Notes: generated by a model not told the origin, from the sequence alone. Numbered from the stretch's first letter, positions 44,317 through 53,842 are shown. The stretch is 64,000 nt of DNA from Pseudomonas campi (GCF_013200955.2 NZ_CP053697.2:3720001-3784000), one strand, 5' to 3'. Numbers and translations: made by a program.

Positions 44317-45867
44317 TCAGCGCCGGCGCCACAAGCGCCGCCAGCGTCCCAGCCAGCCCGTTGCACGCCGCGCGCCGGCAGCCTGCTCGAACAACTGCTG
44401 CAGGTTGAACTGCAACTCCGACAACGCCTCGTAACGCCGCCCTGCCTGGGGCGCCAGCGCGCGGGCGAGCACACCATCCCAGCCCTGCGGCACCGTCTCG
44501 AGCAGGCGCGCCAGCGGCACATAGCGACTGCCGCCATTGACCGCCGCGCGTGCCGCTTCCGGCCATTGCCCACAGAGCAGCCAGTACGCCAGCGCCGCCA
44601 CGGCGAACTGGTCGGCCCGCCCATCCACTGCCTGCGCAGCGCGCATTTCCGGCGCCAGGGGCAAGGCCTCGGCCGGCAGCAGCTGGCGCGGCACACCTGG
44701 AAGGATCGCCGCCAGCTCCGGTAATAGCAGCAAGCGACCCTGCTCGTTGAGCAGAATCTGCCGCGGGCTCAACCACAAGCCCTGCATGCCGCGGCGTTGC
44801 AACGCGCGCACGGCATCGATCAGTTGCCCGAGCAGGGGCAGCAGCGTGGCCGCATCCAGATTGCCGCGTGCGCTCCGCCACTCGCTCAGGCTGCACATGT
44901 CCGGGGCCGGCGGCTCCAACAACAGATAGGAAAAGCGGCGCGGCTGGCGGGGCGACACGACCTGAGGCAATGCCGCCAGGCTGCTGCGGCGCAACACCCA
45001 CTCGCGCTGCCAGAAGGCCTCATCGGCCTCAGTCGCCGCCAACCACAACAGCGCCTCACGGCCATCCTCTGCGCACGCCTGGAACACTCGCCCGGCGGGC
45101 CCATAGGGACATTCGGCCCGCAGCAGCCAGCCATCCAGACGCATGCCGACCCGCGCCTGGGCCACGCACGGCAGCGGCTGCCAGTCCCCATGCGACATCG
45201 CTGCGGGCAGGGCTTCCGGCAGCAACAATACCGCCGCACCCGGCGCCTGCAGCAGCGGTGACAGCGCCGCGCTTACGGCGTTGCCCGGCAAGTCTGTACA
45301 AGCGGAGCGGAACGCCTGCAGATCCGCCACCTCGAACAGCTGCTGCGGCCCCAGGAGCAAGGCCGTGCCCGCTTCACTCGGCAAGTGATGCTGCACCAGC
45401 GCCAGTTCGGCCTGCACCCCGAGATACTGTTCCGCACGCCCGACCAAGCTCTGCAAGACGCCTTGCTGATAACGCAACAGCCCGATATTGCCGGCCTGCA
45501 GGAAGTGCACCTCGCCCGCCTGCACCAGCAATAGTCCGGCACTCAGCTCGGCGGGCGACGCATGCGCCTGGCGCTGACGAAACAGGCGCAGGTTGAGCGC
45601 GGACAGCACCTGGCGGGCAGCCTGGGTATCACTCCAGCCCTGCGGAGTGCAAAGGAAGTCGGCGAACAGCGCGTCGAGCTGCTCCTCGAGAACCTGCACC
45701 ACATCCGCGCACTGGCGAGCCCAGAGCAGTGCAACCAGCAACAGCGGCGCATCGCCCTGGCGAGTGCTGATCCAGGCCGCCCGGCAGCGCGCGGCCTGAC
45801 CGGGCAGGTCGATGCCCTGGCCCAGCGCCAGGCCAGCGATTGGCTGTTCTATCCACTGCAACGACAT
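44317..45867 (-). CDS. Pseudophosphatase-pseudokinase fusion (516 aa)
   Basis: Resembles the fused PP2C phosphatase/Ser-Thr kinase proteins of Pseudomonas, but both halves look catalytically dead. In the N-terminal half (about residues 1-230) the pattern ELSAGLLLVQAGEVHFLQAGNIGLLR corresponds to the PP2C core, yet the metal-binding Asp residues (GD in VADGMGG and GDSR) are absent. In the C-terminal half (about 255-490) the catalytic loop reads GLWLSPRQILLNEQGRLLLLPEL, without the HRD Asp or DFG, although the ADQFAVAALAYWLLCGQWP helix of kinases is kept. ATG 45867 is chosen because similarity begins there. The C-terminus is Arg-rich (WLGRWRRLWRRR). Confidence 0.7.
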   Translation of the reverse strand: MSLQWIEQPIAGLALGQGIDLPGQAARCRAAWISTRQGDAPLLLVALLWARQCADVVQVLEEQLDALFADFLCTPQGWSDTQAARQVLSALNLRLFRQRQAHASPAELSAGLLLVQAGEVHFLQAGNIGLLRYQQGVLQSLVGRAEQYLGVQAELALVQHHLPSEAGTALLLGPQQLFEVADLQAFRSACTDLPGNAVSAALSPLLQAPGAAVLLLPEALPAAMSHGDWQPLPCVAQARVGMRLDGWLLRAECPYGPAGRVFQACAEDGREALLWLAATEADEAFWQREWVLRRSSLAALPQVVSPRQPRRFSYLLLEPPAPDMCSLSEWRSARGNLDAATLLPLLGQLIDAVRALQRRGMQGLWLSPRQILLNEQGRLLLLPELAAILPGVPRQLLPAEALPLAPEMRAAQAVDGRADQFAVAALAYWLLCGQWPEAARAAVNGGSRYVPLARLLETVPQGWDGVLARALAPQAGRRYEALSELQFNLQQLFEQAAGARRATGWLGRWRRLWRRR

Positions 45868-45985
45868 CGCGCCGCTCCACCGCCAGGCTGATCCTGTTGC
45901 TTTGCAGCCTTTGTGCCGAGCGCCGACTTGCAGCTGTCGTGCAGGCTGCATAAGGTGGTCGCCCCCAGCTCGCGAAGCCTTATCC

Positions 45986-46813
45986 ATGTGGTCATTTCGT
46001 GCCTGGCGCCAGCGCCGCATCCTCGCGCGAGCGCCCTACACCACCCAGCACTGGCAGCAGGTACGCCAGCGCCTGGCCTTGCTCGACGGGCTCAGCGAAG
46101 CCGAGGAGCAGCGCCTGTTCCGTCGCGCCGTACTGTTCCTCCACCACAAGCACCTCAGCGCCCTGCCCGGCGTCGAGCTGAGCCTGGTGGATCGCCTGAC
46201 CCTCGCCGCCCTGGCCGAACTGCCGCTGCTGCACCTGGCTGACCTCGACTGGTATCAGGGTTTCCACGAGATCGTGCTGTACCCGGATGACTTCGTCAGC
46301 CCGCAGCGCCACCGCGACGCCAGCGGCGTGGAGCATGAATGGGATGCCGAACACAGCGGCGAGGCCTGGCACCGCGGCCCGGTGATCCTCGCCTGGCCCG
46401 GCGTGCAGGCCAGCGGCGGTTGGGACGGCTACAACCTGGTGATCCACGAGCTGGCGCACAAGCTGGACATGCTCAACGGCGACGCCAACGGCCTGCCACC
46501 GCTGCACCGCAGCATGCGCGTTGACGCCTGGGCGGCCGCCATGCAGGCCGCCTACGAGCAGATGAACGCCATTCTCGATGCCGATCCGCACGCGCCAACC
46601 GCCATCGACCCCTATGCCGCGGAAAATCCGGCGGAGTTCTTCGCCGTCACCAGCGAATACTTCTTCAGCGCCCCGGATCTGCTGGCCGAGGCCTTCCCAG
46701 CGGTCTACGCGCAACTCCAGGCCTTCTACCGTCAGGACCCGCTGACCCGCCTGCAGCAGCTGCAGACCGGCCACCCGGACTATCGGGAAAACCAATCCCC
46801 GACCAAAGGCTGA
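45986..46813 (+). CDS. mtfA: MtfA-type zinc-dependent peptidase (275 aa)
   Basis: M90-family metallopeptidase. E. coli MtfA binds the glucose repressor Mlc and has aminopeptidase activity. The zinc motif is HELAHKLD (HExxH, about residues 155-162) with downstream Glu in AENPAEFFAVTSEYFF. The N-terminus WRQRRILARAPYTTQHWQQV fits the family, and length is close to E. coli MtfA (265). ATG 45986 is the first codon of the conserved part. It is divergent from the pseudokinase gene and 77 bp before ppa. No ptsG or mlc gene is nearby, so its target here is open. Confidence 0.9.
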   Translation: MWSFRAWRQRRILARAPYTTQHWQQVRQRLALLDGLSEAEEQRLFRRAVLFLHHKHLSALPGVELSLVDRLTLAALAELPLLHLADLDWYQGFHEIVLYPDDFVSPQRHRDASGVEHEWDAEHSGEAWHRGPVILAWPGVQASGGWDGYNLVIHELAHKLDMLNGDANGLPPLHRSMRVDAWAAAMQAAYEQMNAILDADPHAPTAIDPYAAENPAEFFAVTSEYFFSAPDLLAEAFPAVYAQLQAFYRQDPLTRLQQLQTGHPDYRENQSPTKG

Positions 46814-46847
46814 GCAACTGGGCGTAGTAACGCCGGGAGAATCTGCC

Positions 46848-46853
46848 TATAAT
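46848..46853 (+). promoter_or_regulatory. Candidate -10 box for ppa
   Basis: A perfect TATAAT lies about 38 bp before the ppa start codon. The sequence about 17 bp upstream is not a good TTGACA, so only the -10 is proposed. Confidence 0.5.
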
Positions 46854-46890
46854 CCCGCCACTTTTTTGGCCCAACCCTGGGGTGTCCACC

Positions 46891-47418
46891 ATGAGCTACA
46901 GCAAAGTCCCGGCCGGCAAAGACGTGCCGAACGACATCTACGTCGCCATCGAGATTCCGGCCAACCACGCGCCGATCAAATACGAAATCGATCACGACAC
47001 CGACTGCCTGTTCGTCGATCGCTTCATGGCCACCCCGATGTTCTACCCGGCCAACTACGGTTTCATCCCGCACACCCTGGCCGACGACGGCGACCCGCTC
47101 GACGTGCTGGTCGTGACCCCGTATCCGGTCGCCCCGGGCTCGGTCATCCGCTGCCGTCCGGTTGGCGTGCTGAACATGACCGACGAAGCCGGCGGCGACG
47201 CCAAGCTGATCGCCGTACCGCACGACAAGCTGAGCGTCATCTACAAAGACGTACAGGAATACACCGACCTGCCGCCGCTGCTGATCGAGCAGATCAAGCA
47301 CTTCTTCGAGAACTACAAGGATCTCGAGAAAGGCAAATGGGTCAAGGTCGAAGGCTGGGGCAACGCTGACGAAGCCCGTGCTGCAATTCTGAAGGCGGTT
47401 GCGGCTTACCAAAAATAA
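46891..47418 (+). CDS. ppa: Inorganic pyrophosphatase (175 aa)
   Basis: Mg2+-dependent hydrolysis of pyrophosphate, which drives biosynthetic polymerisation. Family I signature [10 protein letters not shown] (metal-binding Asp residues), with [20 protein letters not shown] and [18 protein letters not shown]. The length is that of E. coli Ppa. I choose ATG 46891 ([16 protein letters not shown]) over the GTG at 46882. It has a terminator directly after it. Confidence 0.98.
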   Translation: MSYSKVPAGKDVPNDIYVAIEIPANHAPIKYEIDHDTDCLFVDRFMATPMFYPANYGFIPHTLADDGDPLDVLVVTPYPVAPGSVIRCRPVGVLNMTDEAGGDAKLIAVPHDKLSVIYKDVQEYTDLPPLLIEQIKHFFENYKDLEKGKWVKVEGWGNADEARAAILKAVAAYQK

Positions 47419-47435
47419 GCCAATACCACCCCCTG

Positions 47436-47460
47436 AAGGCCGGCCACAAGCCGGCCTTTT
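47436..47460 (+). terminator. Rho-independent terminator after ppa
   Basis: AAGGCCGGC (47436-47444) pairs with GCCGGCCTT (47450-47458) around CACAA and is followed by TTTATT. Confidence 0.88.
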
Positions 47461-48004
47461 TATTGCCCGAAGAAATCCAAAAACATCTGCAAACCCAGAA
47501 AATACAGGCCTCAAGACCTACTATCCACCCCAAGACAGCCTAAGCGCATCCGTAAAATCCACCACCAAACTGTGGGATTCAATGAGTGCGAGCGCAGTAA
47601 GGACGTAGCCAAGCAGCGCTATTCGGGGGCCCGGAAAAATGAGCTGCCGGCCAACGCTCGCGAACTGCTGCAACACCAGTATGCGGGGCGCGGCGCAATC
47701 ACGAGCAGATCAAGGCACTGCGCAACAGTACTGATCACGGCATCCGGGAAATGGTCATCCGTCGGTTTTGGGGAACATTTCATCGCAAGCACAACACCAA
47801 CATCCTGTGACCTAGCGTGCTGCCTTGGATGCGATTGTCGCCCTAACCACTACTGCCTGCGACTTATCCCCCCACCTAGTCATACGGTTGTCGATGACGC
47901 TGTTTAGACCTTTGTCTGCTCGGCCATCTTCATTGCCTTATCAGCCTCAATATTTGGGTCGCTGATGACGGATCCACCCTGAATTCAAAAAGGGAGATAC
48001 CGAA
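47461..48004. other. Gene-free stretch upstream of the Crp/Fnr gene, possible gene remnant
   Basis: About 540 bp without a convincing gene. A short in-frame run at about 47700-47810 translates to HEQIKALRNSTDHGIREMV and onward before a stop, with codon use like a real gene. It has no start and is preceded by stops, so it may be a decayed coding fragment. The ribosome-binding site of the next gene (AAGGGAGA) is at 47988-47995. Confidence 0.4.
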
Positions 48005-48706
48005 ATGACAACGTACATTCCCCAGCAAAATATCCTGTTGTCGGCCCTGTCCAAGGACGCTCAAGGGCGCCTGTTCCAACACCTGGAATGCGTAGAGCTG
48101 CCCTTGGGAGAAGTCATCTATGAGTCGGGTGATGCGGTACACCATGTCTACTTCCCGACCGACGCCATCATCTCGATGCTCTATATGACGGAGAGTGGTG
48201 CTTCGACTGAAATCTCGGTAGTCGGTAACGAAGGAGTGATCGGCATCGAATTGTGCATGAGCGGCGAAAGCATGCCCGGCCAGGCGGTTGTACAAAGCGG
48301 TGGCTATGCCTATCGCTTACCTGGGCCGCGCTTCAAGGAAGAGTTCAATCGCCACGGTGAGCTGCTGAAGTTGATAATGCGGTACACCCAAGCGCTGATC
48401 ACCCAGACGTCGCAAACGGCGGTGTGCAATCGCCACCACTCGATCGGGCAACAGTTGTGCCGGTGGCTCTTGCTGTCACTCGACCGGGTGCCCAGCAACC
48501 AGCTGAACATGACCCAGGAGCTGATCGCCAACAACCTGGGTGTACGTCGCGAAGGGATCACTGAAGCTGCCCGCAAGCTGCAACGACAGGGTGTCATCGA
48601 ATACTGCCGCGGGCATATCTGCGTGTTAGATCGGCCCAAACTCGAACAGCTGAGCTGCGAGTGCTATGCCGTGGTCAAGAAGGAAACGGATCGACTACTG
48701 CCCTAA
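48005..48706 (+). CDS. Crp/Fnr-family transcriptional regulator (233 aa)
   Basis: cNMP-binding-fold regulator with a C-terminal helix-turn-helix. The sensory domain covers about residues 10-125 (LFQHLECVELPLGEVIYESGD, VYFPTDAIISMLYMTESGAS, EVSVVGNEG-like block SVVGNEGVIGIEL). The HTH is about 165-215 (MTQELIANNLGVRREGITEAARKLQ, then GVIEYCRGHICVLD). It lacks the four-cysteine FNR iron-sulfur motif and the residues that contact cAMP in Crp, so the signal is unknown. The type with VYFPxxAxIS is common in alpha- and gammaproteobacteria as stand-alone stress regulators. No target gene is adjacent. Confidence 0.9.
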   Translation: MTTYIPQQNILLSALSKDAQGRLFQHLECVELPLGEVIYESGDAVHHVYFPTDAIISMLYMTESGASTEISVVGNEGVIGIELCMSGESMPGQAVVQSGGYAYRLPGPRFKEEFNRHGELLKLIMRYTQALITQTSQTAVCNRHHSIGQQLCRWLLLSLDRVPSNQLNMTQELIANNLGVRREGITEAARKLQRQGVIEYCRGHICVLDRPKLEQLSCECYAVVKKETDRLLP

Positions 48707-49450
48707 ACTGATCGCCCTTACTGATGCAGGTGTCGAGTGACTGCTTTCGGCTGTGGATTCAACCCGGCTGGCGTTTTTCTCGGAGCCCCGTCGACACACT
48801 GCAACCGAAGCGGTCCGAGAGCCATCGAAAAAGCCCCCGTAACCTCCTGCTCGAAAGCTGCGCCGGCCGCTTTGTTCTTTTCCAGCTGAGCGCTGAGCAC
48901 CACGTAGATCGGCTGCACTCCAGGGCGCCTCCGCACAGTGTTGACAGCGCCGGAGCGATGCTTCGCAGACCGCCGCCCAAGTAACCACAGACAAACGAAA
49001 ACGGCCTGCATCTGGGCAGGCCGTTTCCGCAAAAAATAACGGGATGGATAACCCCGTTGGTGCGCCAACCGGGTAGGTCGGCGCGGGTGGCGGCAAGCCG
49101 CCAGAAGGGAAATCACTCGACGCCGGGCGGGTAAGCCCCCTGGGCAGGTGCGCCAAGTGTGGCGGGCGACCAGCCGGGCTGGTCGCACATCCGTTCAGAT
49201 ACCTTCAGCAAGCACCTGAAAACGGCGGTCAGCCGCTTGTAGCAACGCAGCGAGCAGAACCCTGTCCGCTGCGGCAAATCCGTTACAGCATGCATCGGCA
49301 ACCTTTCGACCCACTTTCCGTGACGTCATCCGGCTGCTTGCCGGGCAACGGCAACGGTGGATAAGCAGAGCGTTATCCACCCTACACGGCAGTCACGTCC
49401 GAGTAGGGTGGAAAACTGCGGAGCATTTTCCACCGCCATCAGCCAACGAC
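48707..49450. other. Gene-free stretch after the Crp/Fnr gene, rich in short palindromes
   Basis: About 740 bp between the regulator and the putA stop. Holds a hairpin at 48999-49026 (AAACGGCCTGC against GCAGGCCGTTT), which on the minus strand is followed by TCGTTTGT and may be a weak terminator, and two GTAGGGTGGA-type dyads near putA. No convincing gene is visible; open frames here overlap palindromes and have no recognisable domain. Confidence 0.5.
49356..49434. repeat. Two GTAGGGTGGA-type palindromes downstream of putA
   Basis: First dyad: GGTGGATAA (49356-49364) against TTATCCACC (49373-49381), extended by CTAC. Second: GGTGGAAAA (49407-49415) against TTTTCCACC (49426-49434), preceded by GTAG. 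They face opposite ways and share arms with 32531-32560. They sit just after the putA stop and could terminate or stabilise its mRNA. Confidence 0.7.
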
Positions 49451-52400
49451 TTAGCCGATGGTCATCAGGCTGGCGTTACCGCCGGCCGCCGCAGTGTTCA
49501 CGCTCAAGGCATGCTCGATCAGCAGGCGCTCCAGCGGGATATCCGTTTCGCCCTTGTTCAGGCCGTGCACGCCGATGATCGCGCCCTTGCGCTGGGCCGC
49601 CTGTTGGCTAACCTCGCGCAGCTGGTCGGAATCACCGTGATGCAGGATGGCGTCGAACTCGGCGTCCACGCTGGTCCAGTCGGCCACCAAACCGATGCGT
49701 TTCTGCACCTCTTTCGGCAGGCTGGCGAACAGCTCGCGCTGGCTTTCCAGCCACAGTGCGCGGCTGCCCACGGCCAGGGTCGCGGCCAGTTGCGCGAGCA
49801 GGTCGCCGCGCTCCTCGGCCAGGCCCAGCACGCGCTCACGCGGCAGCAGGCTGTAGGTGTTGCGCTCGCCGGTCGGGCCATTCAGCACGTGGCAGGTGTA
49901 GCTCTGCGCCAGCCCGGCGTACTGGGCGCACAGTGCGGCCAATGCCTGGTCGTGCTTGCCGGCCCACTCGTTCAGCGCGTGCAGGGCTTTCTCCTGCTCG
50001 GCCGGACGTGGCAGCGGCTGCACATTGTCGCCCTTGAGTTGCTCGGCCACCGCGTCCTGCGGCCGGGTCGACAGCAGGCGATAGAGGTACAGCGGGCCGC
50101 CGGCTTTCGGGCCAGTGCCGGACAGGCCTTCGCCGCCGAACGGCTGCACGCCGACCACGGCACCAACGATGTTGCGGTTCACGTACAGGTTGCCGACGTG
50201 GGCGTTGTCCACCACCTGGGCGATGGTCTCGTCGATGCGCGTATGCACGCCGAGGGTCAGGCCGTAGCCGCTGTCGTTGATCTGCTGCAGCAGGTTGCCG
50301 AGGTCACTGCGCTGGTAGCGCACCAGGTGCAGTACCGGGCCGAAGATCTCGCGCTGCATCTCGGCGAAGCTGTCCAGCTCGATCAGGGTCGGCATGACGA
50401 AGGTGCCGCGCTTGATCTCGTCGCCGCTGGCGCGGGCACTCTGGAACACCTTGCGGCCCTTCTCGCGCATCTTCTCGATGTGCTGCTCGATATTGCCCTT
50501 GGCTTCGCCATCGATCACCGGACCGATGTCGGTGCGCAGGCGCTCCGGCGAGCCCATGCGGTATTCGGCCATGGCGCCCTTGAGCATCTCGATCACGCGG
50601 TCGGCCACATCTTCCTGCACGCACAGCACGCGCAGGGCCGAGCAGCGCTGGCCGGCGCTGTCGAAGGCGGAGTTGACCACGTCGACCACCACCTGTTCGG
50701 CCAGTGCCGAAGAGTCGACGATCATCGCGTTGAGGCCACCGGTCTCGGCGATCAGCGGGATGGTGCGGCCCTGGGCGTCGAGGCGCCCGGCGATATTGCG
50801 CTGGAGGATGCCGGCGACCTCGGTGGAGCCGGTGAACATCACCCCACGCACGCGCTCGTCACCCACCAGGCGCGCACCGACGGTCTCGCCACGGCCCGGC
50901 AGCAGCTGCACGGCACCGGCCGGCACGCCGGCTTCGAGAAGAATGCGCACGGCCTGGGCGGCGATCAGCGGGGTCTGCTCGGCCGGCTTGGCCAGCACGG
51001 TGTTGCCGGCAGCCAGGGCCGCGGCTACCTGACCGCTGAAGATCGCCAGCGGGAAGTTCCACGGGCTGATGCACACCACCGGCCCCAGCGGGCGGTAGTT
51101 GTCGTTGCTGAAATGCTCCCGCGCCTGCGCCGCGTAGTAGCGCAGGAAGTCCACCGCCTCGCGCACTTCGGCGATGGCGTTGGCGAAGGTCTTGCCCGAC
51201 TCGCGCACCAGCAGACCCATCAGTTGCTGGATTTCCGCCTCCATCTGGTCGGCGGCACGATCCAGTACGGCGGCACGCTCGGCCGGCAGGGTCGACTGCC
51301 AGATCTGCCCGCTGGCCTGAGCGCAGAGGATCGCGCTCTTCACATCGGCTTCGCTGGCTTCATGCACATGGCCGACCAGGTCGCGGTGATCGGCCGGGTT
51401 GCGCACCGGCTCGGCCGGGCCGGGGTTGGGCGCATCGCCGCCAAGCATCGGCTGGGCCACATAAGTGGTGTTGGTGGAGGACAGCAGCGCCGAGGACAAC
51501 GAACCCAGACGGTGCTCGTTGGCCAGGTCGATGCCGCTGGAGTTGGCGCGGGCGCTGCCATACAGATCACGCGGCAGCGGGATGCGCGGGTGTGGCAGGC
51601 CGACGGCGCCTTCCTGGGCGGCCATCTGCTCGACCTGCTCGACCGGGTCGAGCACCAGTTCCTTCAGCGAGATGCTGTGGTCGGCGATGCGGTTGACGAA
51701 CGAGGTGTTGGCGCCGTTTTCCAGCAGGCGACGGACCAGGTAGGCGAGCAGCGTTTCATGACTGCCTACGGGTGCGTAGATGCGGCACGGACGGTTGAAC
51801 TTGCCGTCGGCGACCTTGCCCACCACTTGCTCGTACAGCGGCTCGCCCATGCCATGCAGGCACTGGAACTCGTACTGGCCGGGGTAGTAGTTCTGCCCGG
51901 CGATCTGGTAGATGGCCGACAGCGAGTGGGCGTTGTGGGTGGCGAATTGCGGGTAGATGGCTTCCGGCACGGCCAGCAGCTTGCGCGCACAGGCGATGTA
52001 GGAAATATCGGTATACGGCTTGCGGGTGTACACCGGGTAGCCTTCCAGGCCGTTGACCTGGGCCAGCTTGATTTCGCTGTCCCAGTAGGCGCCTTTCACC
52101 AGGCGGATCATCAGGCGGTGACGGCTGCGCTTGGCCAGGTCGATGACGTAGTCGATCACATACGGGCAGCGCTTCTGGTAGGCCTGGATGACGAAGCCGA
52201 TACCGTTCCAGCCGGCCAGCTCCGGGGCGAAGCACAGGCGCTCGAGCAGATCGAGGGAGATTTCCAGGCGGTCGGCTTCTTCGGCGTCGATATTCAGGCC
52301 GATGTCGTACTGCTTGGCCAGCTTGGTCAGGCCCAGCAGGATCGGGTACAGCTCGTCCATCACGCGGTCGTACTGGGCGCGGCTGTAGCGCGGATGCAGG

Positions 52401-53389
52401 GCCGAGAGTTTGATCGAGATGCCCGGACCTTCGTAGATGCCACGGCCGTGGGAGGCCTTGCCGATGGCGTGGATAGCCTGCTCGTAGGAAGCCAGGTAAC
52501 GCTTGGCGTCTGCCTCGGTCAGCGCGGCTTCGCCGAGCATGTCGTAGGAGTAGCGGAAGCCTTTGCTTTCCATGCTGTTGGCGTTGGCCAGGGCCTCGCC
52601 GATGGTTTCGCCGGTGACGAACTGCTCGCCCATCAAGCGCATGGCCATGTCCACGCCCTTGCGGATCACCGGCTCGCCGCTCTTGCCGATCAGGCGATTG
52701 AGCGAGGACGACAGGCCAGCTTCGTTATGGGTGGCGACCAGCTTGCCGGTGATCAGCAGACCCCAGCTCGCCGCGTTGACGAACATCGACGCGCTCTGGC
52801 CGAGATGCTGGCTCCAGTTGCCGTTGGCGATCTTGTCGCGGATCAGCGCGTCACGGGTGGCCTTGTCCGGAATGCGCAGCAGCGCTTCGGCCAGGCACAT
52901 CAGCGCCACACCTTCCTGGGACGACAGCGAGAACTCCTGCAGCAGGCCCTGCACCAGGCCCTGACGGCCGCTGGCGGTCTTCTGGTTGCGCAGCTTCTCG
53001 GCGATGCCGAGGGCCATCTTCTGGGTCGCGTCGGCCTGCTCTTTCGGCAGTCGCGCCTGCTCCAGCAGCATCGGCAGCGCCTCGGTTTCCGGGCGGCGAT
53101 AGGCGGAGGTGATGGCGGCGCGCAGCACCGACTGCGGCAGGATGCTTTCGGCGAAATCGAGGAAAACCTGCAGGCCCTGCTCGCTCAGCGCGTCGACAGA
53201 CTCTTCACCGGCCGCAGCGGCCAGGCCGGAATGCTCGGCCGGGGTCAGACCACCTTCGACCTGCTCCAGATAGTTGAAGATCGCCTGCTTGATCAGCCAG
53301 TGCGGGGTGCGGTCGAGGGATTGGGCAGCTTGCTTGAGACGCTCGCGGGTGGCGTCGTCGAGTTTTACGCCAAGGGTAGTGGTGGCCAT
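49451..53389 (-). CDS. putA: Trifunctional proline utilisation protein PutA (1312 aa)
   Basis: Oxidises proline to glutamate in two coupled steps and represses its own gene. Residues 1-45 are the ribbon-helix-helix DNA-binding domain (TTTLGVKLDDATRERLKQAA). The FAD-dependent proline dehydrogenase barrel covers about 230-560 (ISIKLSALHPRYSRAQYDRV, the DYVIDLAKRSRHRLMIRLVK block and FATHNAHSLSAI). The NAD-dependent P5C dehydrogenase covers about 620-1080, with Glu in AETGGLNAMIV and the catalytic Cys in SAGQRCSALR. The C-terminal domain completes the type A architecture; length matches E. coli PutA (1320). ATG 53389 is chosen as the start of the RHH domain. Five GTTGCA boxes lie upstream. No putP is adjacent. 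Confidence 0.97.
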   Translation of the reverse strand: MATTTLGVKLDDATRERLKQAAQSLDRTPHWLIKQAIFNYLEQVEGGLTPAEHSGLAAAAGEESVDALSEQGLQVFLDFAESILPQSVLRAAITSAYRRPETEALPMLLEQARLPKEQADATQKMALGIAEKLRNQKTASGRQGLVQGLLQEFSLSSQEGVALMCLAEALLRIPDKATRDALIRDKIANGNWSQHLGQSASMFVNAASWGLLITGKLVATHNEAGLSSSLNRLIGKSGEPVIRKGVDMAMRLMGEQFVTGETIGEALANANSMESKGFRYSYDMLGEAALTEADAKRYLASYEQAIHAIGKASHGRGIYEGPGISIKLSALHPRYSRAQYDRVMDELYPILLGLTKLAKQYDIGLNIDAEEADRLEISLDLLERLCFAPELAGWNGIGFVIQAYQKRCPYVIDYVIDLAKRSRHRLMIRLVKGAYWDSEIKLAQVNGLEGYPVYTRKPYTDISYIACARKLLAVPEAIYPQFATHNAHSLSAIYQIAGQNYYPGQYEFQCLHGMGEPLYEQVVGKVADGKFNRPCRIYAPVGSHETLLAYLVRRLLENGANTSFVNRIADHSISLKELVLDPVEQVEQMAAQEGAVGLPHPRIPLPRDLYGSARANSSGIDLANEHRLGSLSSALLSSTNTTYVAQPMLGGDAPNPGPAEPVRNPADHRDLVGHVHEASEADVKSAILCAQASGQIWQSTLPAERAAVLDRAADQMEAEIQQLMGLLVRESGKTFANAIAEVREAVDFLRYYAAQAREHFSNDNYRPLGPVVCISPWNFPLAIFSGQVAAALAAGNTVLAKPAEQTPLIAAQAVRILLEAGVPAGAVQLLPGRGETVGARLVGDERVRGVMFTGSTEVAGILQRNIAGRLDAQGRTIPLIAETGGLNAMIVDSSALAEQVVVDVVNSAFDSAGQRCSALRVLCVQEDVADRVIEMLKGAMAEYRMGSPERLRTDIGPVIDGEAKGNIEQHIEKMREKGRKVFQSARASGDEIKRGTFVMPTLIELDSFAEMQREIFGPVLHLVRYQRSDLGNLLQQINDSGYGLTLGVHTRIDETIAQVVDNAHVGNLYVNRNIVGAVVGVQPFGGEGLSGTGPKAGGPLYLYRLLSTRPQDAVAEQLKGDNVQPLPRPAEQEKALHALNEWAGKHDQALAALCAQYAGLAQSYTCHVLNGPTGERNTYSLLPRERVLGLAEERGDLLAQLAATLAVGSRALWLESQRELFASLPKEVQKRIGLVADWTSVDAEFDAILHHGDSDQLREVSQQAAQRKGAIIGVHGLNKGETDIPLERLLIEHALSVNTAAAGGNASLMTIG

Positions 53390-53842
53390 TGGTTTTCCTA
53401 TCTGGGGTAGTGCGCTGCTGGCGCGTGGCGAAAGAGTAACCCCCAAACAAACAAAGGTGCAACCTTGTGCAACCGCACTTTAGACTAATTGGTCACAACG
53501 CCCACCAAACAACCAGAGCCCTCTGGAATAAAGACCTGCAGGAGTGCAACCCAGCACCCCGCACCTGCCATATGACAGGCGAACCGTGCCACGAGCCGGT
53601 TGCACCCACCTGCAACTGGTAGCGCACTGCTCCGGGGAATTCACCGGCCAATGGGTTGCGCCCACCTGTATGGCATAGCCCCGCGACGGGTATTGGGCAA
53701 GTAGCCCCGACCGGCGTCGGCAGGCGCACCGCAGGCAGTGCAGGGATTCAGTCAAGGGATGGATCGAGCGCCCTCAGCGCCGCGCAGGGTGCGCCCTACG
53801 CAGGAGCCATCAGCGGCGGCCAGAAAAGCCGCAAGCCGCGAC
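53390..53842. promoter_or_regulatory. putA control region with five GTTGCA operator-like boxes
   Basis: Exact GTTGCA or its complement occurs at 53458-53463, 53468-53473, 53545-53550, 53599-53604 and 53611-53616, with a near match GTTGCG at 53655-53660. The first two are 10 bp apart, i.e. on the same helix face, and the fourth and fifth are 12 bp apart and oppositely oriented. GTTGCA is the consensus contacted by the PutA ribbon-helix-helix domain in E. coli, so these are probable autoregulatory operators. The region past 53700 holds nothing else I can name. Confidence 0.7.

Noticed and set aside
48718..49188. Minus-strand frame of 156 codons between the Crp/Fnr gene and putA
   Set aside because: Crosses a hairpin and GC-rich dyads, has no ribosome-binding site or domain, and overlaps other equally poor frames.
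49511..53410. Plus-strand open frame of 1299 codons opposite putA
   Set aside because: Mirrors putA in the antisense frame of high-GC DNA; the product is His/Gln/Gly/Val-rich with no domain, while the minus strand encodes a complete PutA.
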